From Candidatus Fermentimicrarchaeum limneticum (lineage in GTDB: Archaea; Micrarchaeota; Micrarchaeia; Burarchaeales; Fermentimicrarchaeaceae): a DNA stretch of 64,000 nucleotides. Below the pieces are notes generated by a model, which saw only the letters and a list, made by a program, of their open reading frames with translations, searched no databases and was not told the DNA's origin. A program made the position numbers and the translations under genes. Shown piece after piece: positions 16,042 through 24,181 of the stretch (position 1 is its first letter; every line of letters starts with the position of its first letter). Location of the stretch: the NCBI GenBank assembly GCA_013426015.1, contig CP058998.1, positions 434,001-498,000 of the forward strand, read 5' to 3'.

Positions 16042-16136
16042 TTTATTCTAAAGCTGCGAATGTAACCATAGTTACAATCGCTATTCTGTTGCTTGATGGT
16101 TTAAAAATAGCAAATGAGCAATAATTAGAGTTTGTT

Positions 16137-17174
16137 ATGGTAGAAGCTACTGCAGAAAAGCCAAGGGAGGAGTCACCACTGCACAGATTCAGGGATTTGT
16201 TCAGAAGGGGTGAGAAGGAGGAAAGACCTTCCGTAGCCTCATTCCTGGAAGCCAGGATGAAGGAAGCTCCTCAGCACAAGATGCGCTTCGGAATCAATGA
16301 ATACGCAGGGGAGATGAGGATCAACATAGAGCAGGGGTTCGGTTTTGACAGCAAGCGCGAAACATACGTGAAGCAGTACCTCAACCTTGTCGGCTCAATT
16401 GCGGACATGCTCAAGGATGAGATTACAGGCTATGACAGACTTTCAAAAGAAGGCAAGAAGCAGATGCAGGAGGACTTCATAGCCGGGATCTGGGGAGTCA
16501 TATACGGCAATTTGGATGTAAGGTATGGAAATAACAAGCTCGGCTTTCTCTCTGAGTCGCTTGACAGGAACCTGTGGGACTGCGACAACTCTTCCACTCT
16601 TGTCTTTGATGTTGTAAGGGAGCTGGGCATACCCGTGAAGATGATAGCGGTTCCTGGGCATGTTCTTGTAGCTACTGAGGATTTCTACTTCGAGACAACG
16701 GTGAGGGATCATGCGGCGTATTATCCTATTGAGAAGCTGCACGAGAGATACCCCAGAATACACGCGGAAACCTCGGACCGCGAGGTCGTTAACGCGATTG
16801 CCTGGGCATCTAAAGGCCTTGCCTGCGCCAGGAAATGGGACGATGACGGCGCCATCTTTGAGTACACCATGTCTCTCCAGCGGGATCCGAATAACGCGGA
16901 TGTATACGTGAACAGGGGGATTGCCCACCAGAGAAAAGGCCAGCTAGGGGAGTCTTACAAGCGAAAAGACGAATACAGGAAGGCCATTGACGATTACAGC
17001 AAGGCTCTTGAGCTGAACCCTGATCTCATTTCAGTCCATATGGCAAGAGGAGGTCTTTATCTCTCAGAGAAGAAGTTCTCCAGCGCTCTTGAGGATTTCC
17101 TGACTGCTGGCCGGGCTTATGCAAAGAAGTTTTACAACACCGTAAAGGATGCCTGGGCGGATGTTTCCCGGTGA
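16137..17174 (+). CDS. transglutaminase-like (SirB1-type) protein with TPR repeats
   Basis: 345 residues. The middle part (LWDCDNSSTLVFDVVRELGIPVKMIAVPGHVLVATEDFYFETT, about 138-180) has the Cys-His-Asp order of a transglutaminase-like core as in SirB1-type proteins. It is followed by two or three TPR repeats (DPNNADVYVNRGIAHQRKG; YRKAIDDYSKALELNPDLISVHMARGGLYLSEKKFSSALEDFLTAG). No signal peptide, so probably cytoplasmic and interacting with other proteins. TATA element GGTTTAAAAATAG at about 16099. Confidence 0.7.
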   Translation: MVEATAEKPREESPLHRFRDLFRRGEKEERPSVASFLEARMKEAPQHKMRFGINEYAGEMRINIEQGFGFDSKRETYVKQYLNLVGSIADMLKDEITGYDRLSKEGKKQMQEDFIAGIWGVIYGNLDVRYGNNKLGFLSESLDRNLWDCDNSSTLVFDVVRELGIPVKMIAVPGHVLVATEDFYFETTVRDHAAYYPIEKLHERYPRIHAETSDREVVNAIAWASKGLACARKWDDDGAIFEYTMSLQRDPNNADVYVNRGIAHQRKGQLGESYKRKDEYRKAIDDYSKALELNPDLISVHMARGGLYLSEKKFSSALEDFLTAGRAYAKKFYNTVKDAWADVSR

Positions 17175-17229
17175 CTTTTTTAGTCATGGTTATTTTGATT
17201 AAACTTTTCCCAAAAGTTTATTACCAAGC

Positions 17230-17247
17230 CGAAGCAAGCTTAAATTA
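17230..17247 (+). promoter_or_regulatory. shared promoter motif, diverged copy
   Basis: CGAAGCAAGCTTAAATTA, about 100 bases before the next ATG and directly in front of the palindrome-headed repeat copy 2. Confidence 0.45.
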
Positions 17248-17251
17248 GTCC

Positions 17252-17290
17252 ATTTTTACTTCGTAAAAGTCGTTTTGCCTCAAACGCTGA
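17252..17290 (+). repeat. palindrome-headed repeat, copy 2
   Basis: ATTTTTACTTCGTAAAAG followed by TCGTTTTGCCTCAAACGCTGA; imperfect version of the repeat at 13073. Confidence 0.5.
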
Positions 17291-17347
17291 TTCCAAAAAG
17301 TTATTCTAGCCGAAAGTATTTTCAATAAAGCCACCGTAACAATTTTC

Positions 17348-18790
17348 ATGAGGTACTGTACAGAATGCGGGAAAAAGCTTCTCAAACCAAATTTAAAGTA
17401 CTGCCCTGAATGCGGGGCTGCTCTTTCCAAGGAAACGCCTCCTCCTGTTAGTGCAGAACAGCCACCGGCTGCGCTTTCAGCCAAAGCTGGAACTGAAAAG
17501 CTGGCTGCGGAGGAACCTGCTGCCAGAAGCAGGAAACCGGGATTTCGGCCATTGCGATTTGTTCTTGTTATGCTTTTGCTTTTTGGCATAGCGTTCTTAG
17601 TTTTGCTTGTGGGTTTACCGATTTTATTTTTCTATCTTAGCGGGGGCTTGCAGGATGGGGGTCAGGATAGTTGCGCCAATGTGACATGCAGTAACTATTG
17701 TAATGGCAATATCCGGTACTATAACGGCTTCTGCGTGGTTGGCCAGTGCCAATATTATCCCGAAGTTTGCCCCAATGGCTGCAGCAATGACTCGTGCAAT
17801 TCGCCTAAACCCGTTGAACCTGAATTATCACAAATCTACATCTCCGTGAGTCATGAGAACGAAGATCCGTATTACGGCAGTTACTGCGACAAGATTAACC
17901 CCTATGACCTGAGTGTCCGTGAAGCTGTTTCAGAGGCGATTAAAAAGCATCCTGGGCGTTACAGCGTTGACCAGCTTTTTGACATATTCGACTGGGTGAA
18001 GGCAAATGTAAGATATCAGAATGTTCCTTTGGGAGGTATTCCTTATCCAGCAGCGGAAACTTTGGTGACAAAATCCGGGGATTGCAAGAATCAGGCGGTC
18101 TTGGTGACATCTATGATAAGGGCAATAGGAGGTACCGCGAAAGTCGTGGCAGATCCGGGATGCAGTCACGCCTATGCAATGGTGTACGCCGGCTCGTCAG
18201 AGGCAGAGCTGAGAAATTTGTCACGGGCAATTGCCAGCCATTACGGCTCCAACGCTTCGGTGGATTATTTTAAGTATAATAACGGTACGGTGAGCTATCT
18301 TGTATATAACAACAGCATGTGGATAATCTTCGATACAGCTGCGGGAAATTATCCGGGCACTACACTTAAGAACTGCTCGGGAAACAGGACGCTCCACATG
18401 ATTACAAGCTGTTTAGATTGTGTTAATTCATATCCGAATAAGCCCTATACATTCAATGATAAATGTTACTCTCAATGCCCTTCGGGGGCGGTTACGGCCA
18501 ATCAATACGCATGTAAACCCTGTCCGGCAGGTTACCAGAGTTATAATGACCAATGCCTAAAGTGCCCGACGGGTCAGATTCTTGGCAACGATGGATTATG
18601 CTATCCGACGTGTGGAAACCCCACTACTTATTGTCAATCTGGCTCTCATTGTTATAATAATAAATGTGTAACATGTCAAGCAGGCTATATTCTGGGTACG
18701 GATGGATTATGTTATCAACCGTGTGGAAGTCCTACTACCTATTGTCAATCTGGCTCTTATTGCTCTAATGGACGTTGCTACAGGAGCTGA
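17348..18790 (+). CDS. zinc-ribbon membrane protein with extracellular transglutaminase-like and Cys-rich repeats
   Basis: 480 residues. N-terminal zinc ribbon (YCTECGKKLLKPNLKYCPECGAALS), one membrane segment (about 60-90), then an outward domain with many Cys, a transglutaminase-like core (SGDCKNQAVLVTSMIRAIGG, CSHAYAMVY, IIFDTAAGNYPGTTLKNC) very similar to that of the gene at 9673, and C-terminal Cys-rich modules. The last two modules (GLCYPTCGNPTTYCQSGSHC, GLCYQPCGSPTTYCQSGSYC) are tandem copies, also visible at DNA level (about 18590-18652 and 18700-18762). Probably a surface peptidase or cross-linking/adhesion protein. Confidence 0.75.
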   Translation: MRYCTECGKKLLKPNLKYCPECGAALSKETPPPVSAEQPPAALSAKAGTEKLAAEEPAARSRKPGFRPLRFVLVMLLLFGIAFLVLLVGLPILFFYLSGGLQDGGQDSCANVTCSNYCNGNIRYYNGFCVVGQCQYYPEVCPNGCSNDSCNSPKPVEPELSQIYISVSHENEDPYYGSYCDKINPYDLSVREAVSEAIKKHPGRYSVDQLFDIFDWVKANVRYQNVPLGGIPYPAAETLVTKSGDCKNQAVLVTSMIRAIGGTAKVVADPGCSHAYAMVYAGSSEAELRNLSRAIASHYGSNASVDYFKYNNGTVSYLVYNNSMWIIFDTAAGNYPGTTLKNCSGNRTLHMITSCLDCVNSYPNKPYTFNDKCYSQCPSGAVTANQYACKPCPAGYQSYNDQCLKCPTGQILGNDGLCYPTCGNPTTYCQSGSHCYNNKCVTCQAGYILGTDGLCYQPCGSPTTYCQSGSYCSNGRCYRS

Positions 18791-18830
18791 TTACGGAAGT
18801 AAACCAGATGGAATAGCCAGTTTCTCGCAA

Positions 18831-18868
18831 ATTCTAAGTAGTAAAATCGTCATCGCTTCGGACGCTGT
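18831..18868 (+). repeat. palindrome-headed repeat, copy 3
   Basis: ATTCTAAGTAGTAAAAT followed by CGTCATCGCTTCGGACGCTGT; the CGGACGCTGT end is identical to copy 1. Confidence 0.5.
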
Positions 18869-18950
18869 AGACCTTATCGCGTTGATAACCTCAGTAACAG
18901 GCTACACACTTTCTACGATTATAATTTAGCTTGTTAGATATTAAACTTTG

Positions 18951-18975
18951 GTGCTCCGACCGCAATCAGAGGCTT
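18951..18975 (-). repeat. tRNA-Glu 3'-end-like repeat, copy 1
   Basis: GTGCTCCGACCG is the reverse complement of the acceptor end of tRNA-Glu (54762-54836). The match continues into a further 13 bases shared (with 3 mismatches) with the inverted copy at 58009-58033. Confidence 0.6.
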
Positions 18976-19025
18976 GGACTCAATATATTCCAGTGGTCTA
19001 TTTTGGGTTCGCTCTATAAGCTATA

Positions 19026-19547
19026 TTATACATCTGCTATACGGTGTAAGCGTTGTAATTGCCAATTACGTTCTTTGATGATGCTATTATCTGCGTTGTT
19101 AAAATGAGCGGCGACAGCTTTGATAGCATACGCAGGAGCGCCAAAAGCATGAGTGGCAACATGGGGAGTCGCAGCTGCATGACCGGCAGCACGAGCGGCA
19201 AAACATGCTGCATCCTGGCCTGCGCCAAGCGCATCGCGGGCAGCCGCATGGGCCGCAAGTGAGACCTTACGCACATCAGCCATTCTAAACACGCCCGTAC
19301 GTACCCATTCTCGACACGCTTCAATAGCTTTGCGTGGCCTATCATCTTTAGGATACTTCTCTTCGAAATACGGAAGTACATGCTCGGCGCAATCTGCAGC
19401 CCAGAGCGCCAATATTTTTTGTTCGGTCTTGAAAGCTTGATGCCCTACAAGCGCTGAAGTTGGCTTGTTAAGAATCTCTACAACTGACTTGCGCACGTTA
19501 GAAACTAATGCAGTTATTTTTGTACTTTTCTGTGTTACACGTTGCAT
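19026..19547 (-). CDS. Imm5-like putative immunity protein
   Basis: 173 residues, helical and Ala-rich. The pattern DCAEHVLPYFEEKYPKDDRPRKAIEACREWVRTG, then ALAAHAAARDA-like and ARAAGHAAATPHVATHAFGAPAYAIKA segments, matches the Imm5 family of immunity proteins found with polymorphic toxins in bacteria. No toxin gene is adjacent. It is GC-richer than its flanks, suggesting acquisition from bacteria. A role as an orphan immunity protein is an inference. Confidence 0.7.
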   Translation of the reverse strand: MQRVTQKSTKITALVSNVRKSVVEILNKPTSALVGHQAFKTEQKILALWAADCAEHVLPYFEEKYPKDDRPRKAIEACREWVRTGVFRMADVRKVSLAAHAAARDALGAGQDAACFAARAAGHAAATPHVATHAFGAPAYAIKAVAAHFNNADNSIIKERNWQLQRLHRIADV

Positions 19548-19618
19548 GAGTAATTAATAGTGTAACAAGTTAAATAATGATGTCAGGTGCGATTCCCATC
19601 CTCCGACGTGAAAAAAGC

Positions 19619-19633
19619 AGTGCTCCGACCGAG
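19619..19633 (-). repeat. tRNA-Glu 3'-end-like repeat, copy 2
   Basis: AGTGCTCCGACCGAG contains the 13-base acceptor end of tRNA-Glu plus its flanking base in reverse complement. Confidence 0.55.
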
Positions 19634-19673
19634 AAGTTATTTTGTGGTTCAAAAAACCCTCACGCTAACTCCT

Positions 19674-19710
19674 GGAAGCAAGCTTAAAATACCCAAGAAT
19701 ATTAACTACT
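19674..19710 (+). promoter_or_regulatory. shared promoter and initiator of the YdeI-like gene
   Basis: GGAAGCAAGCTTAAAATAC followed by ATTAACTACTAA at the transcription start distance and then TTGGTGG as ribosome binding site; same architecture as at 24131, 28424 and 28596. Confidence 0.65.
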
Positions 19711-19724
19711 AACTTGGTGGACTT

Positions 19725-20291
19725 GTGAAGATCGGAAAAACATTTTATGCAGCCGACAGGAAGACATGGCACTCCTGGCTTGCCAAAAATTACAAAAAGG
19801 AGAATGAAATCTGGCTTGTCTATTACAGAAAAGCATCCGGCAAGCCGAGAATTCCCTACAATGATGCGGTTGAAGAAGCGCTGTCCTTCGGCTGGATAGA
19901 CAGCATAGTGAAAAACATTGATGATGAGAGGTTCGCGCAGAGGTTCTCCCCAAGACGACCAGGCAGCCAGCTTTCGCAGATGAATAAGGAGCGCGTCAGA
20001 AAGTTGATTAAGCAAGGTAGAATGACACCCACAGGGCTTGCAGCAATTGCGCACACATTCAAAGCGGATTCAGAAGAAGATTTTACCATTTCTGAAGATA
20101 TTCTTGGTGCAATAAAGGAAAACGCAGATGCATGGGTGCATTTCCGAAGATTTCCTGAAAGTTATAAGCGGATACGTATTGCGTATATCGAAAGCCAGAG
20201 ACGCCATGGTACGGAAGCATTTAAAAGGAGCCTTCAAAACTTTATCAGAATGACCGCCAGAGGCAAAAGATTTGGGTCCGTAAGAGAATAA
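19725..20291 (+). CDS. YdeI/OmpD-associated family protein
   Basis: 188 residues. KTFYAADRKTWHSWLAKNYKKENEIWLVYYRKASGKPRIPYNDAVEEALSFGWIDS, then RFAQRFSPRRPGSQLSQMNKERVRKLIKQGRMTPTGLAAI, is the characteristic YdeI-like core. In bacteria such proteins have been linked to resistance against bacteriocins and antimicrobial peptides, but the biochemical role is not settled. The start is GTG at 19725 after TTGGTGG. It lies directly beside the Imm5-like gene, which is a suggestive pairing. Confidence 0.85.
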   Translation: MKIGKTFYAADRKTWHSWLAKNYKKENEIWLVYYRKASGKPRIPYNDAVEEALSFGWIDSIVKNIDDERFAQRFSPRRPGSQLSQMNKERVRKLIKQGRMTPTGLAAIAHTFKADSEEDFTISEDILGAIKENADAWVHFRRFPESYKRIRIAYIESQRRHGTEAFKRSLQNFIRMTARGKRFGSVRE

Positions 20292-20310
20292 AAGAAGATA
20301 ATGGTCAAGC

Positions 20311-20430
20311 CAAAGCAAGCTTAAATATCGGAAAGGCATGGGCTTAGCGACAACGGTTACCAAACAAACGGAAGCAAGCGATAACGTGTTTTTTGGCAAT
20401 ACGCCGTATACCCCTTCAGCTCGCGCTTGA
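20311..20430 (+). promoter_or_regulatory. orphan shared promoter with a truncated reading frame
   Basis: CAAAGCAAGCTTAAATAT (20311-20328) points rightwards but the next gene is on the other strand. Behind it an ATG at 20338 opens only 30 codons (MGLATTVTKQTEASDNVFFG...), running into the 3' end of the methyltransferase gene. It looks like the 5' end of a gene cut by an insertion or deletion. Confidence 0.5.
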
Positions 20431-21034
20431 GGACGTCTTCTTCATTGAAAATGCGGTAAATAATAACTGGTATCATGAGTAGGAACGGCGGGAGCGCCCA
20501 GTACGAGCCGAGCGCGATTGACGTGGCGATGTAGATAAGCAACGAGCCAAGGTACATTGGATGCCGGATGAACGCGTACGGCCCTGTCGAAATGACTTTC
20601 TGCCCTTTTTCAACCCGAATGGTCCGCCCTGCGTAGCTGTTCTCCCTGAAAACCAGGCAGACGAGGGCATAGCCCAAGACGACGATGGCATCTGCGGCAA
20701 CAACGAACTCAAAGGGAACATTCGACCACCCGAAGCGGCGGTCGAGCCCCGGGATGAGAAATCCGATGAAGAACACGACGGACGCTATTTTTATGAGCGT
20801 CTTCTGCTTCACTTCCTTTTCTCTCGTCTTAAATCTCCGCTCCAAAAACTTCGGGTCGTTTTTCAGGAAATACGCGAGAACAAAGGACGCCGGGACAAAA
20901 ACTATCGCCATGTACACCCACGCCTGCCAGTAGTCCAGCGTGCCTGCCGGAACGAAGAGCATAATGCCTACGACAGCAAGCGCGGCTATGAATATCAAGA
21001 CGACTCGTTTCGTTAATGCAGCCTTATCCATCAT
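20357..21034 (-). CDS. isoprenylcysteine carboxyl methyltransferase (ICMT)-like membrane methyltransferase
   Basis: 225 residues with about five membrane segments. The C-terminal signature RHPMYLGSLLIYIATSIALGSYWAL, followed by FNEEDVLKRELKGYTAYCQKTRYRLLPFVW, is typical of the ICMT/phospholipid methyltransferase family, which binds SAM at the membrane face. The substrate is unknown; in prokaryotes these enzymes methylate small lipids or other membrane compounds. Confidence 0.85.
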   Translation of the reverse strand: MMDKAALTKRVVLIFIAALAVVGIMLFVPAGTLDYWQAWVYMAIVFVPASFVLAYFLKNDPKFLERRFKTREKEVKQKTLIKIASVVFFIGFLIPGLDRRFGWSNVPFEFVVAADAIVVLGYALVCLVFRENSYAGRTIRVEKGQKVISTGPYAFIRHPMYLGSLLIYIATSIALGSYWALPPFLLMIPVIIYRIFNEEDVLKRELKGYTAYCQKTRYRLLPFVW

Positions 21035-21150
21035 GCAGGATGCGCATTGTGTTTATAAAAACATTGCTGAGTGACCGGCAGTAAACATTTGGCTCCGAAG
21101 CTACAAAGTTCGCCAAAAAAGCAAACGGAGTATAATGCCGATTTAAACAT

Positions 21151-21169
21151 CAAAGCAATCTTAATATAT
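21151..21169 (+). promoter_or_regulatory. shared promoter motif, copy 4
   Basis: CAAAGCAATCTTAATATAT, consensus in 18 of 19 positions, 23 bases before the ATG at 21192. Confidence 0.75.
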
Positions 21170-21191
21170 CTCCAAACATCAAGTATGACTG

Positions 21192-22628
21192 ATGGTCTCT
21201 TTAACATTCTTCGGCGGAGTAAATGAGATAGGCGGAAACAAGATACTCCTTAAGGATAGAAAGACAAAGATATGGCTTGACTTCGGGATGAGCTTCTCCA
21301 CCTCTGCTGAGTTCTACTCTGACTTTCTCGGTCCCAAGAAGTGCAATGGAATCGGGGATTACATCGAATTGGGGCTTGTCCCGGACATCAGGGGGCTTTA
21401 CCGGGAGGACTACCTGAAGAAGATGGGGAGGGGGAAGGAGGAAAGGGAGTTTGACGGGATCCTGCTCTCCCATGCGCATCTTGACCATAATGGGCACCTG
21501 GACTTGGTGAGGCCGGACATACCGCTATACTGCTCGCAAGGCTCAAAATGCATCATGGAGATGGTTGACGCAACGAGCGGGGGAGAGTTCCTGAGGGAAA
21601 AGGTGAGCTTCTGCTTCGTTCCAAAGAAAAGGGGGGAAGGGTTAAAACGCCTGGACAGCAGGGAGCCAGAAGGGATTGTTGAGAGGGTTGTCAAAGTCGT
21701 TGAAAAGCCGTTTAAAGTCGGAGATTTGGAAGTTACGCCAATGCCTGTGGACCATTCTCTTCCAGGAGCAATGGCATTCGCAATAGAAACAAGCGAAGGC
21801 ACTGTTGTTTACTCCGGGGATTTCAGGTTCCACGGGCTTAACGAGAAGAAGACAAGGGAATTCGTTGAAAAATCTGCTGAATTTGAGCCGGCTGCATTCA
21901 TCTGCGAAGGAACAAGGATTGACAGCAACAAGACAGAAACCGAGAGGGATGTATACAACACGGTGACGAAGTTCTGCAAGGACTGTGAAGCTCTCATAAT
22001 CGCAAACTACCCCCTTCGTGACACTGACAGGATGACGACTTTCCTGAATGCTGCAAAGGACCATGACAGGAGGCTGGTTGTAAACCTGAAGCAGGCTTTC
22101 CTGCTTGATGCATTCGAGAAGGCAGGGCAGGAGGCTCCGAAGCTGGAGGATGTTTCCGTCTACATTCCGCGCAAGTCCTGGGGCCTGGTGACTGAGGACG
22201 TGCATCCTGACCTGGTACACGGGGATTACGAGACCTGGGAGTGCGGGTTTATTGATTCTGACAATTCGATAACCTGCGAGGAGCTCAGGAAGAACCAGAG
22301 CGAGTATTTGTGGCACTGCGACTTCTTTGAGCTGAAGGAGCTTATTGACGTGAAACCGATGAAGGCAAGCAAGTACGTGTGGAGCGTTACCGAGCCATTT
22401 GACGTGGTGATGGAGCTTGACGAGCAGATAGTGATGAACTGGCTTGCGCATTTCAACATAACCGAGATAACCCGGTCGCATGTTTCTGGCCATGCAAACG
22501 GGCAGGATCTGAAGGAGACGATTGACGCGATAAGGCCGAAAAAGCTCTTTGCCGTGCATACTGAGCATCCTGAGATGTTTGAGAATGTGGAAGTGGTGGA
22601 GAAGGGGAAGGAGTGCGAGGTTGGGTAG
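21192..22628 (+). CDS. RNase J-like metallo-beta-lactamase/beta-CASP ribonuclease
   Basis: 478 residues. FFGGVNEIGGNKILL at the N-terminus, the zinc motif LLSHAHLDHNGHL (HxHxDH), PVDHSLPGAMAFAI, YSGDFRFHG and the C-terminal SGHANGQDLKETIDAIRPKKLFAVHTEHPEMF are the motifs of RNase J/aRNase J-type nucleases, which process or degrade RNA from the 5' end. The long insert between motifs (beta-CASP) is divergent. It uses the shared accessory promoter and may be an extra copy besides the housekeeping aRNase J, which I do not see here. Confidence 0.85.
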   Translation: MVSLTFFGGVNEIGGNKILLKDRKTKIWLDFGMSFSTSAEFYSDFLGPKKCNGIGDYIELGLVPDIRGLYREDYLKKMGRGKEEREFDGILLSHAHLDHNGHLDLVRPDIPLYCSQGSKCIMEMVDATSGGEFLREKVSFCFVPKKRGEGLKRLDSREPEGIVERVVKVVEKPFKVGDLEVTPMPVDHSLPGAMAFAIETSEGTVVYSGDFRFHGLNEKKTREFVEKSAEFEPAAFICEGTRIDSNKTETERDVYNTVTKFCKDCEALIIANYPLRDTDRMTTFLNAAKDHDRRLVVNLKQAFLLDAFEKAGQEAPKLEDVSVYIPRKSWGLVTEDVHPDLVHGDYETWECGFIDSDNSITCEELRKNQSEYLWHCDFFELKELIDVKPMKASKYVWSVTEPFDVVMELDEQIVMNWLAHFNITEITRSHVSGHANGQDLKETIDAIRPKKLFAVHTEHPEMFENVEVVEKGKECEVG

Positions 22629-22804
22629 TGGGATATGCTGGTGAAGTAGCGTATGACAAGGCGGGGTTTGAATAGTACTGGAAGATCCACCTAACCTTAT
22701 TCTACTTTTTAAAATAATTAAGTGTATCCGAACCTAAGATCAAAAATACCATTAAATCTAAGTCTAGGATTATGCGGTACCACTCATTATTGTTACTTAA
22801 ATTG

Positions 22805-23374
22805 CTAGCTTGTAAAGTATGAGTAGAGGAAAAAACGAATCGTTCCCAATATTGTAGTGAGATTAACTGTAAACATAAACACGGCAACAATGAATAACCA
22901 TAGAGCAAAAAATTGAATGAACTTTACCTGGTTTTTGTCTAATTCGAGATAATTACTAAAACCAGCAAGATACACAAAAATTAACGGAATAAATAGTGAG
23001 ATAAGATTGGTCGATGCTTGAATTAAATCATGTGCCATTTCTTGTTTAGAAATAACGTCAGATGAAAGAGGTAGCGTTACAGTCGCAGGAATATTTGCAT
23101 TTAGCAGCGCAAAAGTAAAGGTTACCGCTATGCTAGCTAAAGCCACAGAAATAGTTAAGGTTTTAATCCCATGGTCATAAACATAATTCATAAGGCCTAC
23201 TCGTTGTTTATCGTTTAATCTTTTGAACAAAAATACGGCAATTAGCGCACAGATAAAAACTTCTACAATAAGTATTGGTATTTGGATGATTGGTGTGGAG
23301 ATCCATATTCCCCAAGCTAATGCAAAAAATATGGATCCTGCAAACAACCGCCAGTATGATACGTCAGATGACAT
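22805..23374 (-). CDS. four-helix membrane protein of unknown function
   Basis: 189 residues with four or five membrane segments (about 9-28, 31-50, 70-92, 114-137, 149-180). AT-rich. No family recognised. Divergently placed from the next gene; the shared intergenic has the element TTGCTGCATCAAAGTTTATAA, nearly the same as between 25801 and 25868. Confidence 0.55.
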   Translation of the reverse strand: MSSDVSYWRLFAGSIFFALAWGIWISTPIIQIPILIVEVFICALIAVFLFKRLNDKQRVGLMNYVYDHGIKTLTISVALASIAVTFTFALLNANIPATVTLPLSSDVISKQEMAHDLIQASTNLISLFIPLIFVYLAGFSNYLELDKNQVKFIQFFALWLFIVAVFMFTVNLTTILGTIRFFLYSYFTS

Positions 23375-23463
23375 TAACTGTTAATTGCTGCATCAAAGTT
23401 TATAATGGTGAGCAGATGCAATATAAAATTGAAAACGATAAGTTCTAGATAGGATGTGTATTA

Positions 23464-24114
23464 ATGCAAAAAAGAATACGTCCAACTGTAAATAATTATG
23501 AAATTGTTAGACCAGGATTCTTGGGTTACAGCAAAGATGGATCTCGCGGCTATCTTTATGATATCCAAAGTAGAAAGATACTGGAATTCAAAGTTTCTAA
23601 AAATAAGGAAGCCATGACCCATCTTAATGAGCTATGGCACTATATCCAGTTAGTCTCACGATCAGACAAATATCTTAAAACCTATAGGCTGCTTGAAAAA
23701 CTAAATGGTAAACCTACATTGAGATGCAGAGCAGTTAGGGTTTCAATGGCTCATTCTAATAGAAAAATAACAGAGCATGCACTAGTAAATTATTTAATGT
23801 CTAATTTTGGAGAATTAGAAATCTCTTTTAGAAAACGTAGTCAAGTTATTATTTTTTATGAGATACTGGCAGAACTGATTGAAGCTACTTACGCAGCAAT
23901 AGCAGCTAATCTTAATAGTGCCGTACCCGTAGGAGAAGTTAAAGCACAAAAAATAATTAGAATACTGGATTATATACGTTTAGAATGTGCCAAAGATCAT
24001 AACTTTCTTTATCACAATTGGAAAGATGTAGAAGAATGCGAGAGGAGAATAAGAAGAATAATCCGAGATCAGAGAATTATTTCAGCTGGACAGAGAAGTC
24101 TTTCAGACTTTTAG
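23464..24114 (+). CDS. hypothetical protein
   Basis: 216 residues, AT-rich, basic and largely helical in its C-terminal two thirds (EILAELIEATYAAIAANLNSAVPVGEVKAQKIIRILDYIRLECAKDHNFLYHNWKDVEECERRIRRIIRDQRIIS). No family is recognised. It precedes the HEPN-like gene, which has its own promoter. Confidence 0.55.
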   Translation: MQKRIRPTVNNYEIVRPGFLGYSKDGSRGYLYDIQSRKILEFKVSKNKEAMTHLNELWHYIQLVSRSDKYLKTYRLLEKLNGKPTLRCRAVRVSMAHSNRKITEHALVNYLMSNFGELEISFRKRSQVIIFYEILAELIEATYAAIAANLNSAVPVGEVKAQKIIRILDYIRLECAKDHNFLYHNWKDVEECERRIRRIIRDQRIISAGQRSLSDF

Positions 24115-24130
24115 AAACTGATCATAGTAT

Positions 24131-24168
24131 CAAAGCAATCTTAATATACGTTAGCATACTAACTACTA
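24131..24168 (+). promoter_or_regulatory. shared promoter motif, copy 5, with initiator
   Basis: CAAAGCAATCTTAATATAC, exact consensus, then ACTAACTACTAA at transcription-start distance and GGGGTATCAGC before the ATG at 24182. Confidence 0.75.
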
Positions 24169-24181
24169 ATGGGGTATCAGC

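Larger units (their letters stand above)
18791..19025. other. intergenic stretch with repeats
   Basis: It holds repeat copy 3 (18831-18868) and at 18951 the tRNA-Glu-like motif GTGCTCCGACCGCAATCAG. No convincing gene. Confidence 0.4.

Noticed and set aside
21642-22568. A 308-codon open frame on the minus strand across the RNase J-like gene
   Set aside because: It lies fully opposite a gene with clear catalytic motifs; its product is low-complexity in style with no recognisable domain. A shadow frame.
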